DNA of 64,000 nucleotides from Saprospiraceae bacterium (GCA_958295895.1 CATQHI010000027.1:180467-244466); one strand, 5' to 3'. Shown: positions 38,451 to 46,717, counted from the stretch's first letter. The notes: generated from the sequence alone by a model not told the origin. Program-made: numbers and translations.

Positions 38451-39241
38451 TTTCTCCCCCCCACCGCCTGGTCGCCGTGAGCTACCTCAACACTAAGCCG
38501 CTTCTCTACGGTTTGCTGCGCAGTCCCATCAGCGATACGCTGGCGATGGACCTGGCCATCCCGAGCGAGTGTGCCCGCCAGTTGGTGGAGGGGGAGGCGG
38601 ATATCGCTCTGGTACCCGTAGCCGTGCTGCCCGAGCTCCCCTACTACGAAATCATCAGTGACTACTGCATTGGGGCCGATGGCGCGGTGGCCACCGTCTG
38701 TATCTACGGCGATGTGCCCCTGGAGCAGATGACGCACGTCTACCTCGACCACCACAGCCGCACCTCCGTCATGCTCGCTCGTCTACTGCTGGAGGAGTAC
38801 TGGGATCACGAGGTCATCTTTTTAGAAGCCGAAGACGGCTACATCGACCACATCAACGGCACCATTGGCGGGCTCGTCATCGGTGACCGCACCATCGGGC
38901 TCGATCGGCGCTTTCAGTACGTGTATGACCTGGGCGAGGCGTGGAAGGCGCACACCGGCCTACCCTTCGTGTTTGCCGCCTGGGTGACTACGCAGCCGCT
39001 GCCGCAGGCCTTCGTCCGTCAGTTTAATGCCGCGCTAGCGGAGGGTCTGGCGCACCTGCCGCAGCTGCAGCTTCTACTGCCCTCCCCCGCTCCGGGCTTT
39101 GACTTGACGGAGTACTTCACCCACCATATCGACTATGCACTGGATGATGGTAAGCGGGAGGCGTTGGGGCGGTTTTTGGAGTATGTGCAGCAAGCTACTT
39201 CGGTGAGCGATCTTCGTCAGCCGAACTTTTCTGGCGCGTAG
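38444..39241 (+). CDS. mqnA: Chorismate dehydratase (MqnA)
   Basis: 265 residues from the ATG at 38444, which overlaps the previous stop by 7 bases; the longer frame upstream is out-of-frame coding of the phosphatase. Periplasmic-binding-protein-like fold with the family signature VAVSYLNTKPLLYGL, then IPSECARQLVEGEADIALVPVAVL and GGLVIGDRTI. It dehydrates chorismate to 3-enolpyruvylbenzoate, the first committed step of the futalosine route. MqnB, C and D are not in this window. Confidence 0.93.
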   Translation: MVVSPPHRLVAVSYLNTKPLLYGLLRSPISDTLAMDLAIPSECARQLVEGEADIALVPVAVLPELPYYEIISDYCIGADGAVATVCIYGDVPLEQMTHVYLDHHSRTSVMLARLLLEEYWDHEVIFLEAEDGYIDHINGTIGGLVIGDRTIGLDRRFQYVYDLGEAWKAHTGLPFVFAAWVTTQPLPQAFVRQFNAALAEGLAHLPQLQLLLPSPAPGFDLTEYFTHHIDYALDDGKREALGRFLEYVQQATSVSDLRQPNFSGA

Positions 39242-39293
39242 CGCGATACTTTTCCTATCGCTTAAGCGATGGCAAACTTGTCTGCTGAATGGA

Positions 39294-41132
39294 TTATCTA
39301 TCCATATCAATACTAATACTAGTCCCCGCCCCGGGAAATGTTGTTCCGGACTCCAATTTATACGCGCGTCTAAAGTAGCGATACGTAGAACGCCCGTAGC
39401 TTTTGCCGTTGATGGCTACATCTCCATCGCCTATCTCTAATTTACGAATAGGGTCGGCTTCAATCACGCCGTCTTGCTTCATCTTTGCCAATACCCGGCC
39501 GAGGTCTGAGTCTAAGTAGCTAATGTCTACCGTTGGATTGTGAACGGCTAGAGAGTCTAGACGGGCAATACGTTGCTGAAACTTTTCCAGTGCTTTAATC
39601 GCTTCCCCGTCCAGTAAGCCGCTGCCTTCATTCATCTCTTCTAGTAGCTCTTTCTTCCTCAGCTTCAGTGCCTCAAGGCGTTCTTTGAGCCGTCGCTCTT
39701 CCCGCTCCAGGGAAGGGATGTCCAGCATAATATTTACTGGTACCGAATCTGTCATCGACCGCGGGCGTGGAAAGACCCACATACTATCTACAATGGGATG
39801 ATCGGTACGAAAATCAAAGTCACGATCCAGTGGGTGCATGTAGACGAACGTATCGAACTCAATCTCCTCCAGCGTCACGCGCGCCGCATCTAGAATTGAG
39901 TCAAAGTTTATCGACTCCAGCGATCTGAGCGCCATCCGGTGCAGACTATCCGGTGAGAAGTCGAAATCCCAGCCTGCGGGGTAGCCTTCCTTTCCTACCT
40001 GTTCGCGCATACGTTCGATGAGCTGTTCCGCGGTCTGGCGCAACGAATCCATATTCTCCAGCACCTCCGGTGGCACAGTATCCAGTAGAGCGAGGCCCGC
40101 AGGTGCAATATCAGTTGTAAGGGGCGTGATGTCTTCCCCGCTCTTCTCGTCAGCAAGTGGGGCATAAGCCGCCGTAGCCACAAGACAAAACAAGGCCAGT
40201 AGAGGCAGCAAAAGCAGTCGCGTATTCATAGTATAGCTCAATTCTTGGTGATCAATAAGGCGGCGCACGCGGGCCAGCAAGCCGCCACCATCCGTAAGCG
40301 AAAGAGCCGTAGCGGGCTGGCCGCCCGACTGCTCCCCGTAGTGCAGTAGGGCCCGGGCGTAGGGTAGCTTACCCGGTCCGTACGCGAGCACCAGGTCATC
40401 GCAGCAGTACTCCCGCTCCTCCCGCACGCGGGCCCCGATCCAGTGCACGGCCGGGTGGTAGTAGTACAGCACCTCGATGAGGCACTGCAGCAGGTTGAAG
40501 TAGTGGTCGTAGCGCCGCAGGTGGGCTAGCTCGTGCAGGATAACGGTCTCGGCCTCCTCGGTCGAGAGTTGGTTGACCAGGGCCAGGGGGAAAAGGAGTA
40601 CGGGCTTGAGGTGACCGACGAGCATGGGGGTGGTAATGCCCGCCCCGACGTGAATGCGTAGACTACCCCGCCAGCCGAGCCGTCGGGCCAGCCGCCGGAC
40701 GACTGAGCTTACTTGCTGGGGAACTACCGCATCTTTATACAAGCGTTGCATCCTGCGTACGCGCCAGAAAGAAGTACCTAGCCGGACGCTGCCCACTACC
40801 ATAGCCAGTAGCCAACACCCAACTAGCGCGGTCATCCAAAACTCCGGATCAGTGAAGCGGTGGTAGGTCGGCACCTCCGTCGGACTGAACCCCACGAAGG
40901 CGATCACTACCTGCTTGACCGAGCTTTCGAGCCGGGGTGCGGGGGTGTAGTAGTAGAGGAAGGTAGCTGCGGAGAGGGCCAGCTGTAACAGCAGCATACC
41001 GTAGGCCACCCGGTAGCGACCGGCGGCACCGAGCGTGCCGTAGCGCGACACGCTCCAGAGCAGAAAAGCCAGCAACGTAGCCTGCCAGAGGGAGTGGAGC
41101 AGCGTGGCCCCCAGGGCGGTGATCTCAGCCAT
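39294..41132 (-). CDS. blaR1: BlaR1/MecR1-like M56 peptidase and sensor
   Basis: 612 residues. Four N-terminal membrane spans with the cytoplasmic zinc peptidase motif LHELAHLRRYDH (about 200) and the third ligand region EREYCCDDLVLAYG. A further span (MNTRLLLLPLLALFCLVATAA, about 298-318) leads to a long C-terminal part that is helical and charged, with a coiled coil around LEREERRLKERLEALKLRKK; no penicillin-binding sensor domain is present. M56 proteins cleave BlaI-type repressors after a signal. The start overlaps the blaI stop by 8 bases. The C-terminal half is less GC-rich than its surroundings. Confidence 0.88.
   Translation of the reverse strand: MAEITALGATLLHSLWQATLLAFLLWSVSRYGTLGAAGRYRVAYGMLLLQLALSAATFLYYYTPAPRLESSVKQVVIAFVGFSPTEVPTYHRFTDPEFWMTALVGCWLLAMVVGSVRLGTSFWRVRRMQRLYKDAVVPQQVSSVVRRLARRLGWRGSLRIHVGAGITTPMLVGHLKPVLLFPLALVNQLSTEEAETVILHELAHLRRYDHYFNLLQCLIEVLYYYHPAVHWIGARVREEREYCCDDLVLAYGPGKLPYARALLHYGEQSGGQPATALSLTDGGGLLARVRRLIDHQELSYTMNTRLLLLPLLALFCLVATAAYAPLADEKSGEDITPLTTDIAPAGLALLDTVPPEVLENMDSLRQTAEQLIERMREQVGKEGYPAGWDFDFSPDSLHRMALRSLESINFDSILDAARVTLEEIEFDTFVYMHPLDRDFDFRTDHPIVDSMWVFPRPRSMTDSVPVNIMLDIPSLEREERRLKERLEALKLRKKELLEEMNEGSGLLDGEAIKALEKFQQRIARLDSLAVHNPTVDISYLDSDLGRVLAKMKQDGVIEADPIRKLEIGDGDVAINGKSYGRSTYRYFRRAYKLESGTTFPGAGTSISIDMDR
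40089..40108 (+). repeat. Dispersed 20-bp GC motif, partial copy K (15/20)
   Basis: Only the 3' twelve bases CCGCAGGTGCAA are intact. Inside the blaR1 gene, in the periplasmic linker, read as IAPAGLA, close to the APAAP reading of copies C, L and N. Confidence 0.45.
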
Positions 41133-41526
41133 CGGTGCGGTCGTTTTCGAGTTTTTGGATCAGTTGCTTGATCTCGGCCAGCTCCTCGGGGGTAGCCTGT
41201 CCGTCGCCCAGTGCCCGTAGTACGAGCTCCGAGCGCGAGCCCCCGAAGGCTTTGGTCACAAAACGGCCCAGCAGACTACGCTGCGTACGCTCCTGGGCTA
41301 CGGCAGCGGTGTACACGTGGCTGCGCTGGCTCTCATCGCGGGTCACCAGGCCCTTTTCGGCCATCAGTTGCAGCAGCTTTAGGGTGGTGGTATAGCCGAT
41401 GGTCTTCTCCGGCGGGTCTTGCTCTTGGTTGGCCTCGTTCAGCGCTTCATTCACGGTACGCACGGTGGCGGGGCCGCGGGTCCAGAGTAGGTGGAGAATG
41501 GCGAGTTCACTTTCGGTGGGGGTCAT
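41125..41526 (-). CDS. blaI: BlaI/MecI-type transcriptional repressor
   Basis: 133 residues from the ATG at 41526. Winged helix with the family blocks LTPTESELAILHLLW-like start, TRGPATVRTVNEAL, GYTTTLKLLQLMAEKGLVTRDE, then the SHVYTA segment containing the usual cleavage region, and a C-terminal dimerisation helix. It binds palindromic operators; two perfect ones lie directly upstream, overlapping its promoter, so it should repress itself and blaR1. BlaR1 would inactivate it by proteolysis. No beta-lactamase gene is adjacent, so the regulon may be an envelope-stress response. Confidence 0.93.
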   Translation of the reverse strand: MTPTESELAILHLLWTRGPATVRTVNEALNEANQEQDPPEKTIGYTTTLKLLQLMAEKGLVTRDESQRSHVYTAAVAQERTQRSLLGRFVTKAFGGSRSELVLRALGDGQATPEELAEIKQLIQKLENDRTDG

Positions 41527-41544
41527 GTACGAATGGTTTCGTAC
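41527..41544. promoter_or_regulatory. BlaI operator 1
   Basis: GTACGAA-TGGT-TTCGTAC, a perfect 7-bp inverted repeat that abuts the blaI start codon and touches the -7 box. Binding would block the transcription start. Confidence 0.8.
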
Positions 41545-41575
41545 AAATGTATACGAAATAGTTCGTAGTTGCAAA
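41544..41575 (-). promoter_or_regulatory. Promoter of blaI-blaR1
   Basis: TTTG (41572-41575), exactly 20 bases, TACATTTG (41544-41551). A full Bacteroidota consensus promoter whose spacer contains operator 2. Confidence 0.85.
41552..41567. promoter_or_regulatory. BlaI operator 2
   Basis: TACGAA-ATAG-TTCGTA, a perfect 6-bp inverted repeat inside the promoter spacer, centred 24 bases from operator 1, so on nearly the same DNA face. Confidence 0.8.
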
Positions 41576-41583
41576 TTCTCACC

Positions 41584-41615
41584 AGGCGTCCGGCGCTTAT
41601 AAGCGTCGGATGCCT
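41584..41615 (-). terminator. Hairpin after the two-component operon
   Basis: A 14-bp stem with two G-T pairs (AGGCGTCCGGCGCT / AGCGTCGGATGCCT) and a 4-base loop, 12 bases after the histidine-kinase stop. It lacks a clear T tract, so termination is probable but not certain. Confidence 0.5.
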
Positions 41616-41626
41616 AATTCCACAAG

Positions 41627-42676
41627 CTACGCCTTCCCCAGCGTAATCCCAAACGTAGAGCCCAGCCCCGCCGTGCTCCGCACATTGATCGTCTGCTGGT
41701 GGGCCTCCATGATATGCTTGACGATGCTGAGGCCAAGGCCCGAGCCGCCCTTTTGCCGGCTGCGGCTCTTGTCTACGCGGTAGAAGCGGTCGAAGACGTG
41801 GGGCAGGTGCTTTTCGGGGATGCCGATGCCGTTGTCGGAGACCTCGCAGAGGATGTAGGTGTCCATGTCGTAGAAGCCGAAGCGGGTGGCCCCGCCCTGG
41901 TTGCCGTACTTGATGGAGTTGGTGACCAGGTTGACGAGTACCTGGCGGATGCTTTCGCGGTCGGCTTCGACGATGAAGCCGGTATCGGCACCAGACTTAA
42001 AGCCTAGGGTGATGCCCACCTCCCGGGCCTTCAGGTCGACCTCCTCGATCACCTCCTGGGCCAGTTCCTTGATGTCAAAGGGCTCGGGATCGAACATGAG
42101 GTCACCGGACTCCAGGCGGCCGATGGCGCTGAGGTCCTCCACGATGGTCTGGAGGCGCTCGACGTTCTTGGCGGCTTTTTTGATGAAGGACTTGGTGATT
42201 TTCTGGTCGTCGTAGCCGTGGTCCATCAGGGTGTGGAGGTAGCCCTGAATATTAAAGATGGGGGTCTTGAGCTCGTGGCTGATATCGCCTACGTACCGGC
42301 GGCGGTACTCGGCGAAGCGCTCGTACTGGTCGATCTGCTCCTGCTGGTTTTCGGCCCACTCGGCCACCTCCTGCTCCACCTCATCGATGATGGGTTGGTC
42401 GGGGTCGATGCCCTCGCGTTTGACGTCGTGGTGGACCTTCTGGCTGTGGATGGTCTTATAGATCAATTTGATCTTGCGGTAGATATAGTGGTCTAGCGCA
42501 GCCAGGATGATGAGGTAGCTGACGGCAAAGACCGCCACCGCCGGCACGACCGCCAACCAGCCGTTGAAGGGTACGCCGGGCAGGGCCATGACGAGGAGCA
42601 GTACCCCCTCCGTAGCCAGGGCGATGAATACGCCGGTGCGGATGGCGATTTCTCTCGGTGTACTGTTCTTGAGCAT
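41627..42676 (-). CDS. Sensor histidine kinase, PhoR-like
   Basis: 349 residues. Two membrane spans near the N-terminus (about 14-60) with almost no periplasmic loop, then a linker coiled coil, the phospho-acceptor H box DISHELKTPIFNIQGYL (about 133-149), N box NLVTNSIKYG, G boxes DNGIGIPEKHLPHVFDRFYRV and GSGLGLSIVKHIM. Such short-loop kinases often sense a membrane or transporter state. It follows the response-regulator gene by 26 bases on the same strand. PhoR identity is a resemblance only; no pst genes are here. Confidence 0.9.
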   Translation of the reverse strand: MLKNSTPREIAIRTGVFIALATEGVLLLVMALPGVPFNGWLAVVPAVAVFAVSYLIILAALDHYIYRKIKLIYKTIHSQKVHHDVKREGIDPDQPIIDEVEQEVAEWAENQQEQIDQYERFAEYRRRYVGDISHELKTPIFNIQGYLHTLMDHGYDDQKITKSFIKKAAKNVERLQTIVEDLSAIGRLESGDLMFDPEPFDIKELAQEVIEEVDLKAREVGITLGFKSGADTGFIVEADRESIRQVLVNLVTNSIKYGNQGGATRFGFYDMDTYILCEVSDNGIGIPEKHLPHVFDRFYRVDKSRSRQKGGSGLGLSIVKHIMEAHQQTINVRSTAGLGSTFGITLGKA

Positions 42677-42702
42677 AGGTGGTTTTCTCCCGGTGGGAGG
42701 TG

Positions 42703-43392
42703 CTAGAACTCGAACTTATACCCAATGCCCTTGATGGTCTTGATGTAGTGGTCGCCGAGCTTCTCGCGTAACTTACGAATGTGAACGTCGATGGTACGGT
42801 TGCCCACAATGACATCCGTACCCCAGACCTTGTTGAATATCTCCTCCCGGCTGAAGACCTTACCCGGTTTCGAGGCCAGCAGGGTGAGCAGGTCGAACTC
42901 CTTTTTGGCCAGTTCGATGGTGTCCTCGCCGCGGCGTACGACGATGCGTTCCAGGTCGATCTCCAGGTCGCCGATGGCGATGATGCTGGCGGCCTCCTCT
43001 TCCTCCTGGCGAATGTTCCGCCGCAGTAAGGCCTTGACCCGACTGATGAGCACCCGCGGGCGGATGGGCTTGGTGATGTAATCATCGCCCCCAATGTCGA
43101 GGGCTGCGATCTGACTGTAGTCCTCCTCCCGTGCGGTAAGAAAGGTGATGACGGTATTATCGAAGTCGGAATCCGCCCGCAGCTGGCGGCACACCTCCAC
43201 CCCGTCCATGACGGGCATCATGATGTCGAGCACGATCAGGTCGGGGCGCAGCTTACGCGCTAGTCTGAGCCCCTCCTCCCCGTTGCCGGCGGTGGCGACC
43301 TCGAAGCCCTCCTTGCGCAGGTTGAACTCCAGGATCTCAAGAATGTCGGGTTCGTCGTCGACCAGGAGTATCTTCGCCGGTGCAGCTGTCAT
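42703..43392 (-). CDS. OmpR/PhoB-family response regulator
   Basis: 229 residues from the ATG at 43392. Receiver domain with LLVDDEPDIL, phospho-acceptor Asp in VLDIMMPVMDG (about 55), Thr/Lys switch residues in TFLTARE and YITKPIRP; an acidic linker (RQEEEEAAS); then a winged-helix DNA-binding domain with FDLLTLLASKPGKVFSREEIFNKVWG and the wing HYIKTIKGIGYKFEF. Cognate of the kinase downstream. TATTTTTG (43414-43421) is a likely -7 box. Confidence 0.92.
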   Translation of the reverse strand: MTAAPAKILLVDDEPDILEILEFNLRKEGFEVATAGNGEEGLRLARKLRPDLIVLDIMMPVMDGVEVCRQLRADSDFDNTVITFLTAREEDYSQIAALDIGGDDYITKPIRPRVLISRVKALLRRNIRQEEEEAASIIAIGDLEIDLERIVVRRGEDTIELAKKEFDLLTLLASKPGKVFSREEIFNKVWGTDVIVGNRTIDVHIRKLREKLGDHYIKTIKGIGYKFEF

Positions 43393-43413
43393 ACATGGGG
43401 GGTTAATCGCGGG

Positions 43414-43421
43414 CAAAAATA
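43414..43421 (-). promoter_or_regulatory. -7 box of the two-component operon
   Basis: TATTTTTG on the minus strand, matching TAnnTTTG, 21 bases before the ATG at 43392. No TTG is found 17-23 bases further up, so activation may be needed. Confidence 0.45.
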
Positions 43422-43489
43422 GCGCACCGGTATAGCTTGCACCTTAATTCCGCGTTAAGCGCAGGTAAAGCCACATAGAACTACAGTAG

Positions 43490-43987
43490 GTGAAATACGT
43501 ATATCTGGTCCGTCACGCAAAGAGTAGCTGGGCCGACCCCGACCTCAAGGACCACGACCGCCCCCTCAACTCCCGCGGCCGCAACGACGCCCCCCGCATG
43601 GCCGCCCGCCTGAAAAAATCGGGCGTCAAGATCGACGGTATCCTCACCTCCAGCGCCACACGCACCCGCCAGACCGCCCAGTACTTCGCCGAGGTGTACG
43701 GATTGGGCAAAGACCGTATCCTAAAGGAAAAGAAGCTCTACCACGCCGGCCCCAAGACCATCGAGCGCTGCATCCAGCAACTGCCCGACGATTGGGACAC
43801 TGTGCTGGTCTTCGGCCACAACCCCGGCTACACCGAGGCCGCCAATGCCCTCAAGAACGACGACTACATCGGCAACGTACCCACCTGCGGCATCGTCGGC
43901 AGTAAGGCAGACGGCAAGAAATGGAGCAAGTGGAAACTCGCCGACGCCAAACGTACAGTGTTCTATACGCCTAAGGACGATAAATGA
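43490..43987 (+). CDS. SixA-like phosphohistidine phosphatase
   Basis: 165 residues with a GTG start at 43490. Short histidine phosphatase: VYLVRHAKSSWADPDLKDHDRPLNSRG at the N-terminus (catalytic His in RHAK), ILTSSATRTRQTAQ, and LVFGHNPGYTEAANAL with the second His. This is the SixA group, which removes phosphate from phosphohistidine in phosphotransfer proteins or acts on small substrates. The stop overlaps the next ATG by 4 bases. It is divergent from the two-component operon. Confidence 0.88.
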   Translation: MKYVYLVRHAKSSWADPDLKDHDRPLNSRGRNDAPRMAARLKKSGVKIDGILTSSATRTRQTAQYFAEVYGLGKDRILKEKKLYHAGPKTIERCIQQLPDDWDTVLVFGHNPGYTEAANALKNDDYIGNVPTCGIVGSKADGKKWSKWKLADAKRTVFYTPKDDK

Positions 43988-44316
43988 CCCCCCGACTCCC
44001 GGCTGCCCTGCTACTTCTTCTAGGCCTGGCCGCCGGCTGTGCTAGTCTCGATCCCGGTCCACCCCCCGTCGATACCGAACCCCTCGCCCAACTGATTGCC
44101 GACCTGCAGCTCGGCCAGTCACTAGTCAATGAGATTCCCATCGTGGTACGCGACTCCATGCAACGCGTGTACTACGAGTCCATCCTGGCCGATCACGGCT
44201 ACACCCGCCAGTCCTTCGACAGCGTGATGTGGCTGGTGCGCCAGGAGCCGGTGTGGATCGACACGGTGTATGCAAGAGCCGGAGAGATAATCGCTCGGGA
44301 AATGATCGAGGAGTAG
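43984..44316 (+). CDS. DUF4296 family lipoprotein
   Basis: 110 residues; lipobox LGLAAGC (Cys about 19) followed by a Pro-rich linker and a helical domain (LAQLIADLQLGQSLVNEIP, YYESILADHGYTRQSFDSVMWLVRQEP) that fits the small Bacteroidota DUF4296 family. Function unknown. ATGA overlap with the sixA-like gene shows coupling. Confidence 0.8.
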   Translation: MTPRLPAALLLLLGLAAGCASLDPGPPPVDTEPLAQLIADLQLGQSLVNEIPIVVRDSMQRVYYESILADHGYTRQSFDSVMWLVRQEPVWIDTVYARAGEIIAREMIEE

Positions 44317-44341
44317 GTCGCTTCGCTCATTAGTGCCTTGG

Positions 44342-44363
44342 GGTTAGATCGCAGCGTCTAACC
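44342..44363. promoter_or_regulatory. Inverted repeat upstream of dnaX
   Basis: GGTTAGA-8 bases-TCTAACC. It ends 12 bases before a -7-like box TATCTTTA (44376-44383), which itself ends 5 bases before the dnaX ATG. Operator candidate. Confidence 0.35.
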
Positions 44364-44388
44364 AGCGATAGCGTCTATCTTTATCCCA

Positions 44389-46131
44389 ATGAGCAACTTC
44401 GTAGTCTCCGCCAGAAAATACCGCCCCACCCGCTTCGACGAGGTCGTAGGCCAGCAGCACGTATCGCAGACCCTGAAGAACGCCCTGCAGACCGATCACC
44501 TGGCCCACGCCTTCCTCTTCTGTGGGCCCCGGGGAGTAGGCAAGACCACCTCGGCGCGCATCCTGGCCAAGGTGCTCAACTGCCAGAACCGGACGGCGGA
44601 CTACGAGCCCTGCAATGTTTGCAGCAGTTGTGTGGCCTTCAACAACAACGCTAGCCTCAACATCACGGAGCTGGATGCGGCCAGCAATAATAGCGTCGAT
44701 CACATTCGGGCGCTGACCGAGCAGGTGCGCTTTCAGCCGCAGCAGGGAGAGTACAAGGTGTTCATCATCGACGAGGTGCATATGCTCTCGACCCAGGCCT
44801 TCAATGCCTTTTTGAAAACGCTGGAAGAGCCGCCGTCCTACGCCGTGTTCATCCTGGCTACGACGGAAAAGCACAAGATCATCCCCACCATCCTGTCGCG
44901 CTGCCAGATCTTCGACTTTAAGCGCATCCAGCCGAAGGATATCATCGAGCACCTGCAGGGGATCTGTGCACAGGAAGGCATCACAGCCGACGAGGAGGCC
45001 CTGCACATCATCGCCCAGAAGGCCGACGGGGCCCTGCGTGATGCCCTGAGCATCTTCGACCGCATCGTGAGCTTCAGCGGTAAGACGATCACCTACGCAG
45101 CCGTGATCGAGAACCTCAACGTGCTTGACTACGACTACTACTTCCGGGCGGTAGACTACATCCTGACCGAGGATCGGGCCGGCATGCTGCTGCTGTTCGA
45201 TGAGGTGCTGCGGCGGGGTTTTGACGAGGACCTATTCCTGAACGGACTGGCAGCCCACGTCCGCGACTTACTCGTGTGCAAGGACCAGGCTACCCTCAAG
45301 CTACTCGAGATCGGCGATCGACTGCGTAGCCGCTACCACCAGCAGGCAGCCATCACGCCCCCCGACCTGCTACTGACCGTACTGGACTTAGCCAACGACT
45401 GCGACCTTAACTTCAAGATCGCCCGCAACAAACGGCTGCACGTGGAGATGAGTCTGCTGCGTATGGTGAGCATCCGGCGGGCCTTTCGCAATGAGCCCGT
45501 GAGTAGTGCGGCTGCTTCTGCTACGGACATTGCACCGGCGGCCCCGCCCCCTAGCGCGCCGCCGCCCCCCGTGGCTGATGAATCTTTTCCGGAGGTGGAG
45601 GAGGTACATAATCCGGTGGAGATGCCCCCGGTCGAAGAGGAGGAAGAGACGACACCACCGAGCCAGCTAGCGCCTACGGCCTTCGATGCCCTAGATATCG
45701 CTAGTATGCTAGCCGCAGCGGAAGAAGAAATCGAAGATGCCGTGCCCGCCGACGAGTTGCCGGAGTTGGATGATGAATCGCTGCGCGGTGCCTGGGATGC
45801 CTTTCTGCAAGAGCATAAGGAAACAACCCTGGCGCTGTTCATGAAGCAGGCCCTGCCGCTGGTGGAACGGGGGGAAGAGGTGGTGGTGAAGATCGGATCG
45901 ACCCGTGCACTGGCCGCCCTGCGCGACGACGAGAGCCTGATCGTGTACCTACGCAACGTCTTCGCCCGCCCGCACCTGGTGATGCGCCTGGTGGAGGATG
46001 CTAGCCTGAAACCCGTACAGTCGACCGCCAAGAAGCGACTGACGGCCAAGGATAAGTTTCTGGCGATGCGGGAGAAGAATCCGGCGCTAGAGGAGTTGCG
46101 GCGGCGATTTGATCTGCGGCCTGAGGAGTAG
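44389..46131 (+). CDS. dnaX: DNA polymerase III subunit gamma/tau
   Basis: 580 residues. AAA+ clamp-loader core (1-370): RKYRPTRFDEVVGQ, Walker A GPRGVGKTTSAR, zinc site Cys in CNVCSSC, Walker B VFIIDEVHML, sensor 1 ILATTE with SRCQIFDFKRI. A Pro/Glu-rich linker (about 380-450) follows, then a C-terminal tau-like domain. A dispersed motif copy encodes APAAPPP in the linker. I see no obvious frameshift slip site, so one product is expected. Possibly leaderless, with TATCTTTA 5 bases before the ATG. Confidence 0.94.
   Translation: MSNFVVSARKYRPTRFDEVVGQQHVSQTLKNALQTDHLAHAFLFCGPRGVGKTTSARILAKVLNCQNRTADYEPCNVCSSCVAFNNNASLNITELDAASNNSVDHIRALTEQVRFQPQQGEYKVFIIDEVHMLSTQAFNAFLKTLEEPPSYAVFILATTEKHKIIPTILSRCQIFDFKRIQPKDIIEHLQGICAQEGITADEEALHIIAQKADGALRDALSIFDRIVSFSGKTITYAAVIENLNVLDYDYYFRAVDYILTEDRAGMLLLFDEVLRRGFDEDLFLNGLAAHVRDLLVCKDQATLKLLEIGDRLRSRYHQQAAITPPDLLLTVLDLANDCDLNFKIARNKRLHVEMSLLRMVSIRRAFRNEPVSSAAASATDIAPAAPPPSAPPPPVADESFPEVEEVHNPVEMPPVEEEEETTPPSQLAPTAFDALDIASMLAAAEEEIEDAVPADELPELDDESLRGAWDAFLQEHKETTLALFMKQALPLVERGEEVVVKIGSTRALAALRDDESLIVYLRNVFARPHLVMRLVEDASLKPVQSTAKKRLTAKDKFLAMREKNPALEELRRRFDLRPEE
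45530..45549 (-). repeat. Dispersed 20-bp GC motif, copy L (19/20)
   Basis: Plus strand TTGCACCGGCGGCCCCGCCC in the dnaX linker, read as IAPAAPP. Confidence 0.85.
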
Positions 46132-46133
46132 AG

Positions 46134-46523
46134 TTAAACTACCGGCTGGTAAAGTTGTAGGTCGGTGATGTACCGAAAGTCCTTTAGGTTCCGCGTGAAC
46201 AATTGCATGTTGTGATGCAGTGTTGTAGCTGCAATCAATGCATCGGGCAAGGTTAAATTATGACTTAATGAATAGGTCTTCATAAGCTCAAGGTGCCTGA
46301 AACTAATCTCACGATTAATGGGTAGAATCGTTAGCGCAGCGAGTCTTTTGGTTAGCTGCTGCAACTCCTGCTTATTTAGAGCCCCATACACCAGTTCGCT
46401 AGCGGTGATTATGCTAATAGCTAGACGTGATCGCCCAACGTATTCAAGCTGGCTGGCCGTTTCGCTTTCACCTTTGAAGTAGTCAATAAGAATGTTTGTG
46501 TCACAAAGCACTACCGCTTCCAT
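46134..46523 (-). CDS. VapC-like PIN-domain toxin
   Basis: 129 residues from the ATG at 46523. PIN ribonuclease fold with the acidic active site: Asp8 in CDTNILIDYFKG, Glu43 in TASELVYG, Asp94 in LPDALIAATTL. Such toxins cut RNA, often tRNA. Its start overlaps the upstream small gene by 13 bases, the classic antitoxin-toxin order. The gene is clearly less GC-rich than dnaX and the mutase on either side, which points to horizontal arrival. Confidence 0.85.
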   Translation of the reverse strand: MEAVVLCDTNILIDYFKGESETASQLEYVGRSRLAISIITASELVYGALNKQELQQLTKRLAALTILPINREISFRHLELMKTYSLSHNLTLPDALIAATTLHHNMQLFTRNLKDFRYITDLQLYQPVV

Positions 46524-46717
46524 GCCTCCTTCCGTAGCTGACTCGCACTGATATCCTTGTCCTTCCACATCCCCTTAGCTTCAGCAAAAAGCCGGTCTTT
46601 ACTTTCCTCTGAATCCTTATAGAGTTCTTCAATCTCTACGTAATCGAGTTGCGATAGCAGATCGTAGAGAAACCCTTTTTTCTCAGGGTCTTTGATGGTC
46701 AGCACTAGCGTTTCCAT
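46511..46717 (-). CDS. Putative antitoxin of the PIN toxin
   Basis: 68 residues from the ATG at 46717: METLVLTIKDPEKKGFLYDLLSQLDYVEIEELY, then a charged helix (SEESKDRLFAEAKGMWKDKDISASQLRKEAW). The N-terminal strand-helix layout and the helical C-terminal tail fit small antitoxins of the DUF2281/Phd-like kind in which the tail wraps the toxin. It precedes and overlaps the toxin gene. Assignment rests on context and size, not on a firm family match. Confidence 0.75.
   Translation of the reverse strand: METLVLTIKDPEKKGFLYDLLSQLDYVEIEELYKDSEESKDRLFAEAKGMWKDKDISASQLRKEAWKR

Noticed and set aside
41468..41485. GGCGGGGCCGCGGGTCCA inside blaI as a further copy of the dispersed motif
   Set aside because: It breaks the conserved GTGC core, and the codons spell the BlaI family block TRGPATVR, so protein constraint explains it.
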